From Desulfovirgula thermocuniculi DSM 16036 (lineage in GTDB: Bacteria > Bacillota > Desulfotomaculia > Desulfotomaculales > Desulfovirgulaceae): 47,553 bases of DNA. Made by a program: the position numbers and the translations under genes. The stretch lies in assembly GCF_000429345.1 (NCBI RefSeq), contig NZ_AUBR01000023.1:1-47553 (forward strand), read 5' to 3'. This document shows positions 7,170 to 15,284 of this stretch, in pieces; the stretch's first letter is position 1; every line of letters begins with the position of its first letter. The notes beneath the pieces are model-generated. The model saw only the letters and a list, made by a program, of their open reading frames with translations. It did no database searches and was not told the DNA's origin.

Positions 7170-9548
7170 GTGGTGGCCTTGGGCGCCCGGCCCCTCGTCT
7201 CTTTAACCATAGCCTTTGCCGCAGGTGTTGCCGCCTTTGAGGTGTGTGGCCCCGCCGCAGGAGAGGCCCTTGCCCTCTGCGGCGCCCTTTTTTTGCTGGC
7301 CCTTATAGGATATCTCCGGCGGTGGGCCGGCACTTTTTACCTCTCCCTGTGCCTCTTTGCCGCCCTGGGCCTTTTTTCTGCGGCCCTGGCGTCGGCGCGG
7401 TGCCTGGACTCCTCCCTCTTGGAGTTTGAGGGGCACTGGGTGACCGCGGAAGGGACGGTGGTGCGGGAGGCCGACGTGCGCCCCGACCGGATTTATTACT
7501 GGCTGGCCTTAGAACGCCTGGCTTGCGGGGCTGAAGCGCGCGCCGTGCGCGCGACCGTTCTGGTGCGCGCTCCTTTAAGGGGGCCGGTGTACGCTTACGG
7601 GGACAGGCTCGGCGTGCACGGCCTGCTCATAAGGCCCGGGGAGCCCGGTAACCCCGGTGAGTTTAACTTCCGGCGTTACCTGGCGCGCCGGGGCACGGGG
7701 GCCCTCTTGCTGGTGCGCGGGCCGGCGGATATCCGCAAGCTGGGGGCGGGCGGCAGCGCCCTCAGGCGCGCCCTTTGGGGATTAAAGGAGCGCCTCCTGG
7801 CCGTAAACCGCCAGGCCCTGCCGCCGGAAAAGGCGGCCCTGCTTAACGGCATAGTCTTCGGCGTGCAGGGGCCGGTGGAGCAAAAAACCAGGGATCTCTT
7901 TGGCGAGGCGGGCGTGGTGCACATTTTGAGCGTCAGCGGGCTCCACGTGGGCCTGGTCCTGGGCGGGCTGCTTTTCCTGTTGAAGCTTGTGCACCTTCCT
8001 TCCCGCTGGACCGCCCCGGTAGCCAGCCCGCTCCTGGTGCTCTATGCTCTGCTGTGCGGCCTCGGCCCGGCCGTTTCCAGGTCCACCCTCATGGCCCTCT
8101 TTCTGCTGTGGGCCCGCCGGCTGGGTCGGCCTTACAGCTGGCCTGCCGCCCTGGCCGGCAGCGCCCTGCTCATCCTGGCCCTCGACCCCTTCTCCCTTTA
8201 CGATATTGGCTTCCAGCTTTCTTTTGCCGCCACCTGGGGGATCCTCTCCTGGGGGCCGGTGCTGGACGGTTGGCTGCAGAAATGGCCTATCAGGCCTGCC
8301 TGGATGCGGGGGATTCTCTGGGTGACTCTGGCCGCCCAGCTGGCCACCCTGCCCCTTACGGCACGCTACTATAACTACGTTTCCCCGGTGTCCCTGCTGT
8401 CCAATATTGCCGCCGTGCCCCTTTCCGGCCTGCTCCTGGCCCTGGGTATGGCGGCAGCAGCAAGCGGCCTCCTCTGTCCGGCCTTCGCCTCACTGGTACA
8501 CGCCAGCACCTCACTGGCCTTGGATGCCCTCGTGGCCCTCATCTCCTTTTGCCGGGACCTGCCGGGCGCCGTGGTCTATGTGCCTACCCCTCCCTGGGCC
8601 CTGGTGGCGGCCTGGTACCTGTGCGGGAGCCTTGTGTTCCGTGAGGGGGGAGGCGGTGCCGCCTCCCCTTCCCGCCGCCGCACCCTTCTGGCCGCTTCCG
8701 GGGCGCTGGTTGTTTTGCTGTACTTGCTGGTCTTTGGGATTCCCGGGGGCTCCCGCCTGGAAGCCCATTTTATTGACGTGGGCCAGGGCGACAGCATTTT
8801 CTTAAAAACGCCCGGGGGCAGGTGCGCGCTGGTGGATGCCGGGGACGGGGTGGCCGGGGAAAAAGTGGTGGTTCCCTACCTGCGGCGCCTGGGGGTGAGG
8901 CGGCTGGATGTGGTGGTCGTCACCCACCCCCACGAGGATCATGCCGGGGGACTCCCGGCGGTGATGCGGGCTTTTCCCGTAGGTCTGGTGCTGGTTTCGC
9001 CGTTTTGCAGCGGGGAATCCGCCGAGCCCCTGCCCCCCTTTTACCGGGCCTTTCTGGACGGGCTGGGTACCCGGGGGATTAAGGTGCAAGAGGCGGGGTC
9101 CGGCGACATCCTCCACCTGGACCCGAACCTGGAGGTCAAGGTGATCGGCCCTCCCCAGCCGCCGCTCACCGGCACGAGGTCGGACTTAAACAACGCTTCC
9201 CTGGTGCTGCAGGTGCGCTACGGGCGGCAGCTCCTGCTCCTCACAGGGGATGCGGAGGCGGAGGCCCAGCGTTTTTTGCTGGGCAACGTGGAGGGCCCGG
9301 GCTGCACCTTGTTGAAGGTTCCCCACCACGGCAGCCGTTACCTGCTCTCCTCTTTCGTGGAGGCTTTGCGCCCGCAGCTGGCGGTAATTTCCGTGGGCAG
9401 CCGCAACAGCTTTGGCCAGCCGGCGCCGGAAGCCCTGGAACTCTTACAAAGGGCAGGGGCGCGGATTTACCGTACCGATTACGACGGCGCGGTCATTTTC
9501 GGCTCCGACGGTTACCGCTTTGCGGTGCGGACAGGAAAAGGAAGATAG
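7170..9548 (+). CDS. comEC: ComEC/Rec2 DNA uptake channel with MBL domain
   Basis: About 792-aa integral membrane protein forming the channel for single-stranded DNA in natural transformation. It has N-terminal membrane helices with a DUF4131-type soluble domain (about 1-190), the Competence domain with its hallmark 'HILSVSGLHVGLV' (about 250-262) and multiple helices to about residue 520. The C-terminal metallo-beta-lactamase domain starts at 'HFIDVGQGDSIF' and contains 'VVVTHPHEDHAGG', 'LLTGDAE' and 'LKVPHHGS', consistent with the proposed nuclease. The MBL metal ligands are present. The start is GTG 7170 or TTG 7179; the latter has a better-spaced GGGAGTGG. In most Firmicutes holA follows directly; here it is about 36 kb away. 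Confidence 0.93.
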   Translation: MVALGARPLVSLTIAFAAGVAAFEVCGPAAGEALALCGALFLLALIGYLRRWAGTFYLSLCLFAALGLFSAALASARCLDSSLLEFEGHWVTAEGTVVREADVRPDRIYYWLALERLACGAEARAVRATVLVRAPLRGPVYAYGDRLGVHGLLIRPGEPGNPGEFNFRRYLARRGTGALLLVRGPADIRKLGAGGSALRRALWGLKERLLAVNRQALPPEKAALLNGIVFGVQGPVEQKTRDLFGEAGVVHILSVSGLHVGLVLGGLLFLLKLVHLPSRWTAPVASPLLVLYALLCGLGPAVSRSTLMALFLLWARRLGRPYSWPAALAGSALLILALDPFSLYDIGFQLSFAATWGILSWGPVLDGWLQKWPIRPAWMRGILWVTLAAQLATLPLTARYYNYVSPVSLLSNIAAVPLSGLLLALGMAAAASGLLCPAFASLVHASTSLALDALVALISFCRDLPGAVVYVPTPPWALVAAWYLCGSLVFREGGGGAASPSRRRTLLAASGALVVLLYLLVFGIPGGSRLEAHFIDVGQGDSIFLKTPGGRCALVDAGDGVAGEKVVVPYLRRLGVRRLDVVVVTHPHEDHAGGLPAVMRAFPVGLVLVSPFCSGESAEPLPPFYRAFLDGLGTRGIKVQEAGSGDILHLDPNLEVKVIGPPQPPLTGTRSDLNNASLVLQVRYGRQLLLLTGDAEAEAQRFLLGNVEGPGCTLLKVPHHGSRYLLSSFVEALRPQLAVISVGSRNSFGQPAPEALELLQRAGARIYRTDYDGAVIFGSDGYRFAVRTGKGR

Positions 9549-9622
9549 CCGCGTGTTGGCGAAATTTTTGCGCATGGACCGCCGGGGGAACAAGGCAAAA
9601 TATGCCCGGGAGGGATGAAGCG

Positions 9623-10534
9623 GTGTACGATGTGCTGATCGTCGGCATGGGCCCGGCGGGACTTACGGCGGCAGTGTACACGGCGCGCAAAAAGCTCTCC
9701 ACTTTGCTGGTGGGAAAGCAGTACGGCGGGCAGGCAGCCCGCGCGGCGGAAATTGAGAATTACATGGGCTACCAGTATATTACCGGCGCCGAGCTGATGG
9801 CCAGGTTTGAGGAGCAGGTGAAGAAGTACCCCGTGCAGGTGGTACAGGCCGAGGTGGTAAGCCTGGGCAGAGAGGACGGCCATTTTGTGGCCCGCACCCG
9901 CGATGGCCGGGATTTTCGCTCCCGCACGGTGATTGTGGCTGCCGGAAAAAGCCCCCGCAGACTCAATGTACCTGGAGAAGGCCGCTTACTGGGCCGCGGC
10001 GTTAGCTACTGCGCCGTTTGCGATACGCCCCTCTTTGGCGGCCTAGACGTGGCGGTGGTGGGGGGAGGGAACTCCGCCCTTACGGCGGCGTACGACTTGC
10101 TCAAGGTAGCCAGGCACGTTTACGTCGTTTCCCTGGGGGAGTGGACGGCCGACCCGGTACTTGTGGACAAGGTAAAGGATGCGCCCAACCTTACCAAGCT
10201 GGCGGGCTTTGAGGTGGTACGTATCGAGGGGGAAGAAAGGGTTAGCGGGATTGCCCTGCGCTCCCTGTCCGATCCCCGGGAGGAGAAGCTGCTGGGCGTG
10301 CAGGGGGTGTTCGTGGAGATAGGTACCGTGCCCAACAGCGGCTTTGTCGAAGGGTTTCTGGAACTAAACGAGAAGGGCGAAATTAAGGTGGACTGTGAGT
10401 GCCGCACTTCCGTGCCCGGTGTTTTTGCCGCCGGTGATATCACCGACATACCCGAAAAACAGGTGATTGTGGCTGCGGGTGAGGGCGCCAAAGCGGCCCT
10501 GGGCGCTTACCGATATTTGTTGATGGCGAGGTGA
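9623..10534 (+). CDS. Thioredoxin-reductase-like flavoprotein, NADH-type site
   Basis: 303-aa pyridine-nucleotide flavoprotein with TrxB architecture. The FAD site ('VGMGPAGLTAA') is at the N-terminus, the redox-active pair is Cys130/Cys133 ('YCAVCD'), the NAD(P) Rossmann site is 'VVGGGNSALTAA', and the C-terminal FAD motif is 'VFAAGDITDIPEKQ'. Where NADPH-specific TrxB has HRRxxxR, this protein has 'VSLGEWTADPVLVDKV', which resembles the NADH-using AhpF core. It is therefore probably an NADH-dependent thioredoxin/glutaredoxin-type reductase. No thioredoxin or AhpC gene is adjacent. GTG 9623, downstream of GGGAGGG, gives a classic N-terminus. Confidence 0.85.
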   Translation: MYDVLIVGMGPAGLTAAVYTARKKLSTLLVGKQYGGQAARAAEIENYMGYQYITGAELMARFEEQVKKYPVQVVQAEVVSLGREDGHFVARTRDGRDFRSRTVIVAAGKSPRRLNVPGEGRLLGRGVSYCAVCDTPLFGGLDVAVVGGGNSALTAAYDLLKVARHVYVVSLGEWTADPVLVDKVKDAPNLTKLAGFEVVRIEGEERVSGIALRSLSDPREEKLLGVQGVFVEIGTVPNSGFVEGFLELNEKGEIKVDCECRTSVPGVFAAGDITDIPEKQVIVAAGEGAKAALGAYRYLLMAR

Positions 10535-10540
10535 TCTGTT

Positions 10541-11497
10541 TTGGGCGGCCCTGTTGACCTGGGAGAAGGCATCTACCTGATCGATGTTCACTACCATGGC
10601 GAGGAGGAGCGGGCCTGCGTCTACCTGGTGAGGGGGCAAAAAGTTGCCCTGGTGGAGAGCGGCCACCCGCCCGGCGCGAGGTACATCCTGGCGGCCATGG
10701 AAGGGCTGGGCGTGGAAAGGGGAGACGTGGTTTACGTGGTGGTAACCCACGTCCACCTGGACCACGCGGGGGCTGCGGGGGTACTCTTAAGGGAGTTCCC
10801 ACGGGCGAGGCTCCTCGTGCACCCGCGCGGCGTGCGGCACATGGTGGATCCCTCGCGGCTGGTGGCCAGTGCCCGCGGCGTGTACGGGGACCGCTTTGAT
10901 TCCCTCTTCGGAGAGGTAATCCCCGTGCCGCCGGAGCGGGTACACGCCCCGGAAGACGGCGAAAAGCTCGACCTGGGAGGCCGGGAGTTTACTTTCTATC
11001 ACTCCCCGGGCCACGCGCGGCACCACATGGTTGTTCACGATTCGCTCTCGGGGGGCATTTTTGCCGGCGATGCCCTGGGCATCCGGCTTCCCGAGATCAG
11101 CCGCCTGCTGGGACGGGATTTCGTGCTTCCCTCCACCACCCCCACGGAATTCGAACCCGCGGAGATGCTGGCCACCGTTGACCGGTTAGCTAGCATAAAT
11201 GCCCGCCGCATTTTCTTTACACATTTCGGTACCGCGGGGGACGTGGCTGCCGTTTTTGCTCAAAACAGGGAAATGGTAGAGGCCATGGCCCGGCTGGGTG
11301 AGGAGGTTTTTACCGCCGGTGGCGGCGTGGCGGAGCTAAAGGAGAAGTTGTGGGAGCTGGTAAGCCCCTTGATAAGGGGTGTCGCGGACCAGGATCACAG
11401 GGCGGTGCACCACCTGGAGGCAGAGCTGGAGCTAAACGCGCAGGGAATAATATACTACTACGGCAAGAGGGAGAAAAGTTTGCAGGGCGGCAGGTAA
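10541..11497 (+). CDS. MBL-fold metallo-hydrolase
   Basis: 318-aa metallo-beta-lactamase-fold hydrolase. The metal-binding signature 'THVHLDHAGA' is followed by 'HSPGHARHHMV' and 'FAGDALGI', then a His in 'FFTHFGT'. A C-terminal helical extension (about 235-318) resembles that of MBL-family hydrolases and flavodiiron-like relatives, but no flavodoxin domain is present. TTG 10541 is preceded by GAGGTGAT. The gene begins 6 bases after the TrxR-like gene, so they are likely co-transcribed. The substrate is unknown; glyoxalase II-like or thioester hydrolysis are possibilities. Confidence 0.85.
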   Translation: MGGPVDLGEGIYLIDVHYHGEEERACVYLVRGQKVALVESGHPPGARYILAAMEGLGVERGDVVYVVVTHVHLDHAGAAGVLLREFPRARLLVHPRGVRHMVDPSRLVASARGVYGDRFDSLFGEVIPVPPERVHAPEDGEKLDLGGREFTFYHSPGHARHHMVVHDSLSGGIFAGDALGIRLPEISRLLGRDFVLPSTTPTEFEPAEMLATVDRLASINARRIFFTHFGTAGDVAAVFAQNREMVEAMARLGEEVFTAGGGVAELKEKLWELVSPLIRGVADQDHRAVHHLEAELELNAQGIIYYYGKREKSLQGGR

Positions 11498-11515
11498 GCG
11501 CCGCCCTGCTAGCTT
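11482..11515. terminator. Hairpin between convergent genes
   Basis: GCAGGGCGGC (11482-11491) pairs with GCCGCCCTGC (11500-11509) over an 8-base loop, then TAGCTTT. It overlaps the end of the MBL gene and lies just past the convergent double-cubane gene, so it can serve as terminator for the plus strand and perhaps both. Confidence 0.6.
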
Positions 11516-12786
11516 TAACCCAGCATCTCCAGGAAGGCCTTTATGCGAAGCTGCAGCTGGGCCGTGTCTTCCTCGCTGTAGTCCGTTTCCACCCACAGAA
11601 CGGGTATGTTTCTGGCCTTGAGGGCTTTTTCGACGGCGTGGTACTCGACGGCGTAGCCCTGGCAGAACTGCAGGTTGTAATAGATTACCCCGTCGGCCCG
11701 GGTCCGCTCGACCAGGTCCAGGATGTCCTCGATGCGCCTGGAGTTGGGTGTGAAGCAGGCGCAGTTGGTTTTAAAGTAGGCGCGGGCCAGAGCGCGGATC
11801 TGGCCCTTTAATGAGCCGGCGCCCTCCTCAACTTCGCTGGCAAAGAAGCGTGTGCCGGTACAGGTTTCCTCGCCCACCACCACGGCCCCGGCGGTTTCCA
11901 CCAGATGGTGCAGCTTCCAGTTGGGAATGGCCATCGGGGTACCGGTGACGAGGAGGCGGGGCGTTCCCGGCGGCACAACGCCGCGGGAGCCATTGACCCT
12001 TTCCTCCAGCTCTGTCACCAGCCTTTCCGTATGCGCGGTAAAGCGGTCGGGGTCATCGTAAAAGGCAATCTGGGTGACCAGCAGCGCGTCCTTTCCGCTT
12101 ATGGGCGGCGGATCGGCGGTCCGCAGCGCGTAAAGCCTTTGCAGTGCGCGGCGCAGGCGGTTCTGACGGTTTATCTCTTCTGCCAGCCGCTCGGGGGTAA
12201 CCTGGTTCCCGGTAATCTCCTCAACTTTTTGTCTGAAGAGATCTACCTCTTCCACCCAGAACTCCAGATCGCGGTTTCCCTTCATCTGGGGCAACTCCAT
12301 GACGTATACATGGTGGTATTCGTTTAAAACTTCCCAGGCCTTCTTCTTGCCGTCGCAGGTGGTTTCTCCCACCACGATGTCGCAGGACTGGAAGTAAGGG
12401 CAGGTCCTGCTCAGCCGTGCTCCCAGGGCAGCCTTAATGAGAGGGCAGAGGGCCCGGGGGAGCACCTTTTCACCCTCGGGAACCCAGAACTGGGAGCCAC
12501 TGCAGAGCCCGACGGCTATGCCCCCGGCGGCCCTGATGATTTCCACGGGCACGTAGACGCAGAAAGTGCCGAAAACTTTCCCTCCTTTTTCGCGGTGGGC
12601 GGCCAGCTCGGCAATGCGGAGGCCGTGAATCTCGGCTATTACCAGGTTAAAATAGTGCATTGCCGCAGGGCGGTCCGGCTGGGTCAGGAAGACTTCCCTG
12701 TATACCGCAGGCAGGGCGGCCATGAGCCGATCGTGCCTTTCCAAATCCATGGCCAGTTCTGACCAAAGCTGGCGGTAGTCCTCCAC
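11515..12786 (-). CDS. Double-cubane-cluster protein (2-hydroxyacyl-CoA dehydratase family)
   Basis: 423-aa member of the HgdB/BcrC 2-hydroxyacyl-CoA dehydratase superfamily, in the branch with a double-cubane [8Fe-9S] cluster (DCCP, the YjiM-like group). Conserved Cys blocks include 'FGTFCVYVPVEII', 'GLCSGSQFW', 'RALCPLIKAA', 'RTCPYFQSCD', 'GETTCDGKKKAW', 'GEETCTGTR', 'TNCACFTP' and 'QFCQGY'. Known DCCPs perform low-potential, ATP-driven reductions of small molecules with a partner ATPase; the natural substrate is unsettled. No activator (HgdC/DCCP-reductase, ASKHA fold) gene is in this window. GTG at 12786 follows GGGGGAAG. The gene is transcribed alone. Confidence 0.88.
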   Translation of the reverse strand: MEDYRQLWSELAMDLERHDRLMAALPAVYREVFLTQPDRPAAMHYFNLVIAEIHGLRIAELAAHREKGGKVFGTFCVYVPVEIIRAAGGIAVGLCSGSQFWVPEGEKVLPRALCPLIKAALGARLSRTCPYFQSCDIVVGETTCDGKKKAWEVLNEYHHVYVMELPQMKGNRDLEFWVEEVDLFRQKVEEITGNQVTPERLAEEINRQNRLRRALQRLYALRTADPPPISGKDALLVTQIAFYDDPDRFTAHTERLVTELEERVNGSRGVVPPGTPRLLVTGTPMAIPNWKLHHLVETAGAVVVGEETCTGTRFFASEVEEGAGSLKGQIRALARAYFKTNCACFTPNSRRIEDILDLVERTRADGVIYYNLQFCQGYAVEYHAVEKALKARNIPVLWVETDYSEEDTAQLQLRIKAFLEMLG

Positions 12787-12839
12787 TTTTCTCTTCCCCC
12801 TTGTAAACGGGCTCTTTTAGGGCATTCATACGGCGTCCA

Positions 12840-12870
12840 ATTATAAAAAACCTTTTTTGCATGAATTGAA
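12840..12870 (-). promoter_or_regulatory. Candidate promoter of the double-cubane gene
   Basis: On the minus strand a perfect TATAAT (12840-12845) lies about 50 bases before the GTG start. The -35 is weak (TTCAAT at 12865-12870 with a 19-base spacer). The rest of the 355-base gap 12787-13141 is AT-rich and holds the dyads at 12930-12957 plus the liv1 leader. I saw no small gene or RNA in it. Confidence 0.4.
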
Positions 12871-12929
12871 AAATTAAATGATTGGTGCGGGAGTGATAAA
12901 AATCTCTTGTGTTCATAGAATTAGACACA

Positions 12930-12957
12930 CCCTGATCAGGGGTTTAGAAAATAAACC
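12930..12957. promoter_or_regulatory. Two adjacent palindromes upstream of liv1
   Basis: CCCTGATCAGGG (12930-12941) is a perfect 12-base palindrome. It is followed directly by GGTTTA-GAAAA-TAAACC (12941-12957), a perfect inverted repeat. They lie about 190 bases before the liv1 substrate-binding protein gene. The TTTA/TAAA half-sites resemble dyads found upstream of the dehydrogenase operon and liv2, and GATCAGGGG recurs at 27910-27917 upstream of liv2. Probable operator or activator sites; no good -24/-12 promoter was found downstream of them. Confidence 0.45.
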
Positions 12958-13141
12958 AAAATTTTTATTGTTTTAAGAGGATTTAGTTGTCCCCATGTCG
13001 AATTACATTTCACTGTGCAAAAAGAATTTTCAGACAAGGAAGAGGGTGGGAGCCGGCGGGCACGGGTGCAACTCTGGTATGTTTTCCGGAAAGGCCTTTA
13101 GACCGTAAAAGACTATAAAAAAGAGTGGGAGAGGAGGACCT

Positions 13142-14341
13142 GTGTTGCGGAAAAAGAGCATATGGCTGGTTTTGCTGGGCCTCCTGCTGGTGGCCTTCCT
13201 GGCAGCCGGCTGCGGCGGGGGCAAGGCAGCCGACAAGGGCGCAAAGGAGGCCGAAGGGGACACCATAAAGATCGGTTTCCTGGGCGCCCTGACGGGTAAT
13301 GAGGCCAGCTACGGCGTGGAAACCCTGAAAGGCATGAAGATGGCCGCCGAGGAACTGAACAAGCAGGGCGGCATTTTGGGCAAGAAAGTGGAGATTGTGG
13401 AGGCCGATCACGGCAGCAAGCTCAGCGAAGCGGCCAGCGTGGTGCAGAAGCTGATCAGCAAGGACCGCGTGGTGGCCATTGTGGGTGACCCCACCACCGG
13501 CAAGACCAAGCTGGCCGGCCCCATTTGCCAGCAAAATAAGGTGGTCCTCATTTCCGCCGGCGCGGTGGGCCCGGGCGTGGAGGAAATCGGCGACTACATC
13601 TTCCGGAATACCCTCCTGGACGAGGTAGCTGCCCCGGCGGTGGCCAAGTACCTGGTCGAAGAGCTGGGCTGGAAAAAGGTGGCCATTGTCACCTCCACCA
13701 ACAACGACTATAGCGTCGGCCTCACCAAGATCTTTGAATATGCCCTCTCCAAGCTGAACGCACAGGTTGTGGAAAAAGTGAGCATCCAGGACGGCGACCA
13801 GGACTTCAGCGCCCAGGTGACGCGCATTAAGCAGGCCAAGCCGGACGGGATAATCTTCACCGGCTACTACACCGAAGGCGGCCTTTTCATGAAGGAAGTA
13901 CGCAAGCAGGGCCTCAACATTAAGATGGCCGGCGGTGACGGCCTGCTTTCGCCCGTCCTCTGGAAGCTGGGAGGCGAGGCGGTGGAGGGGACCATGGTTT
14001 ACGCCGGCTTTGCTGCCGACCCGGCCAACGCCTCCCCGCAAGCCAAGGAGTTCATCAAGAAATACCAGGCGGCAAACGACAACAAGCTGCCCGACATGTT
14101 CTCGGCACAGGGCTACGATGCGGTGATGCTCCTGGCCAAGGCCATGAAGGAGGCCAACAGCACGGATCCCTCCAAGTTTAAGGACGTCCTGGCCAAGACC
14201 AAGGACTTCCCCGGCGTTTCCGGCACGCTGACCTTCCGCATCGACCGCAAGCCGGTTAAGAGCCCGGTTTACCTCCTGGAGGTAAAGAACCAGGAGTTCG
14301 TCCTGAAGAAGGCCATTCCCGTGGAAGCACCCCAGTCCTAG
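13142..14341 (+). CDS. Branched-chain/hydrophobic amino-acid ABC transporter, binding lipoprotein (liv1)
   Basis: 399-aa periplasmic-binding-fold type I lipoprotein (LivJ/LivK family) that captures branched-chain or other hydrophobic amino acids outside the membrane. The signal peptide ends in lipobox 'LAAGC' (Cys about 23). The Peripla_BP_6 domain begins with 'IKIGFLGALTGNEASYG' and includes the usual 'GGILGKKVEIVEAD'. GTG 13142 follows GAGGAGG. It heads a six-gene operon with the permeases, ATPases and a sigma-54 activator. A strong GC hairpin separates it from livH. The exact ligand cannot be read from sequence; proline is a candidate from context. Confidence 0.92.
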   Translation: MLRKKSIWLVLLGLLLVAFLAAGCGGGKAADKGAKEAEGDTIKIGFLGALTGNEASYGVETLKGMKMAAEELNKQGGILGKKVEIVEADHGSKLSEAASVVQKLISKDRVVAIVGDPTTGKTKLAGPICQQNKVVLISAGAVGPGVEEIGDYIFRNTLLDEVAAPAVAKYLVEELGWKKVAIVTSTNNDYSVGLTKIFEYALSKLNAQVVEKVSIQDGDQDFSAQVTRIKQAKPDGIIFTGYYTEGGLFMKEVRKQGLNIKMAGGDGLLSPVLWKLGGEAVEGTMVYAGFAADPANASPQAKEFIKKYQAANDNKLPDMFSAQGYDAVMLLAKAMKEANSTDPSKFKDVLAKTKDFPGVSGTLTFRIDRKPVKSPVYLLEVKNQEFVLKKAIPVEAPQS

Positions 14342-14353
14342 CGGGGCGCAAAA

Positions 14354-14383
14354 GGGGCGGGGTCTGTCAAGCGGCCCCGCCCC
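14354..14383 (+). terminator. Intra-operon hairpin after liv1 binding-protein gene
   Basis: GGGGCGGGG (14354-14362) pairs with CCCCGCCCC (14375-14383). It has no T-run, so partial termination or 3'-end protection of the binding-protein mRNA is likely. This would give more binding protein than permease. The liv2 operon has the same device at the same place. Confidence 0.6.
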
Positions 14384-14411
14384 CGCCAATTTGGCAGGAG
14401 GTAGCCGTAAA

Positions 14412-15284
14412 ATGCTCATACAGCAGTTTATCAACGGCCTGACGCTCGGCGCCACCTACGCGCTGATTGCCCTGGGTTATACCATGGTTTACGGGATCAT
14501 CCAACTGATTAACTTTGCCCACGGCGATATCTACATGATCGGCGCCTTTATCGGCGTGGCCGTAGCGGGGCTGGTTTCCAACAACTTTTTCCTCACCCTG
14601 GGGGCGGCCATGATCGGCTGCGTGGCCCTGGGGGTGACCATCGAGCGGGTGGCCTACAGGCCCCTGCGCCGTTCCTCCCGCCTAAACCTCCTGATTACCA
14701 CCATTGGCGTGTCCATCTTTTTGGAGACCTTTATGGTCCTGCTGAAGGGTCCCCAGGCTACCGGTTTCCCTCCCATCCTGAAGACGACCACCTGGCGGCT
14801 GGGGGGCCTGGAATTATCCAGCATCCAGCTCATCATCCTCCTGGTGTCCCTGGTGCTCATGGCCGGGCTGCAGTTGATCGTCAAGTATACCAAGATCGGC
14901 AAGGCCATGCGGGCGGCTTCGGAGGATTACGACACGGCCAGCCTTATGGGCATTAACATCAACCGGGTCATTTCCTTTACCTTTGCCATTGGCTCGGCCC
15001 TGGCTGCCGCCGGAGGCGTGCTGGTGGGGATTTACTTTAATTCCGTCTCCCCTTACATGGGAGTGATGGCCGGCCTGAAGGCTTTCGTGGCGGCGGTTCT
15101 GGGCGGCATCGGCAATATCCCTGGGGCCATGATCGGGGGCCTTTTGTTGGGGCTTTTTGAAGTTTTCGGCGTGGCCGCCGGTTTTTCCACCTACAAGGAT
15201 GCCATTGCCTTCGCCCTGCTCATCGTCATCCTGCTGGTAAGGCCAACCGGCCTGCTGGGACGGCCAATTCAAAGGAAGGTGTAG
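14412..15284 (+). CDS. livH: LivH-type ABC transporter permease (liv1)
   Basis: 290-aa inner-membrane permease of the branched-chain amino-acid (HAAT) family with about eight hydrophobic segments. The family start block 'GLTLGATYALIALGYTMVYG' with 'LINFAHGD' and the C-terminal 'FVAAVLGGIGNIPGAMIGG' are clear. The ATG at 14412 follows AGGAGGT. It pairs with the LivM-type subunit whose ATG touches its stop codon. Confidence 0.93.
   Translation: MLIQQFINGLTLGATYALIALGYTMVYGIIQLINFAHGDIYMIGAFIGVAVAGLVSNNFFLTLGAAMIGCVALGVTIERVAYRPLRRSSRLNLLITTIGVSIFLETFMVLLKGPQATGFPPILKTTTWRLGGLELSSIQLIILLVSLVLMAGLQLIVKYTKIGKAMRAASEDYDTASLMGININRVISFTFAIGSALAAAGGVLVGIYFNSVSPYMGVMAGLKAFVAAVLGGIGNIPGAMIGGLLLGLFEVFGVAAGFSTYKDAIAFALLIVILLVRPTGLLGRPIQRKV

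Noticed and set aside
13043-13070. Possible sigma-54 promoter before the liv1 binding-protein gene
   Set aside because: GG/GC pairs either have the wrong spacing by one base or lack the TTGC core; not good enough to call.
13010-14455. 481-residue open frame on the minus strand under the liv1 binding-protein gene
   Set aside because: It is antisense to a gene with clear lipoprotein and Peripla_BP features. It has no domain and is low-complexity in Gly, His and Leu.
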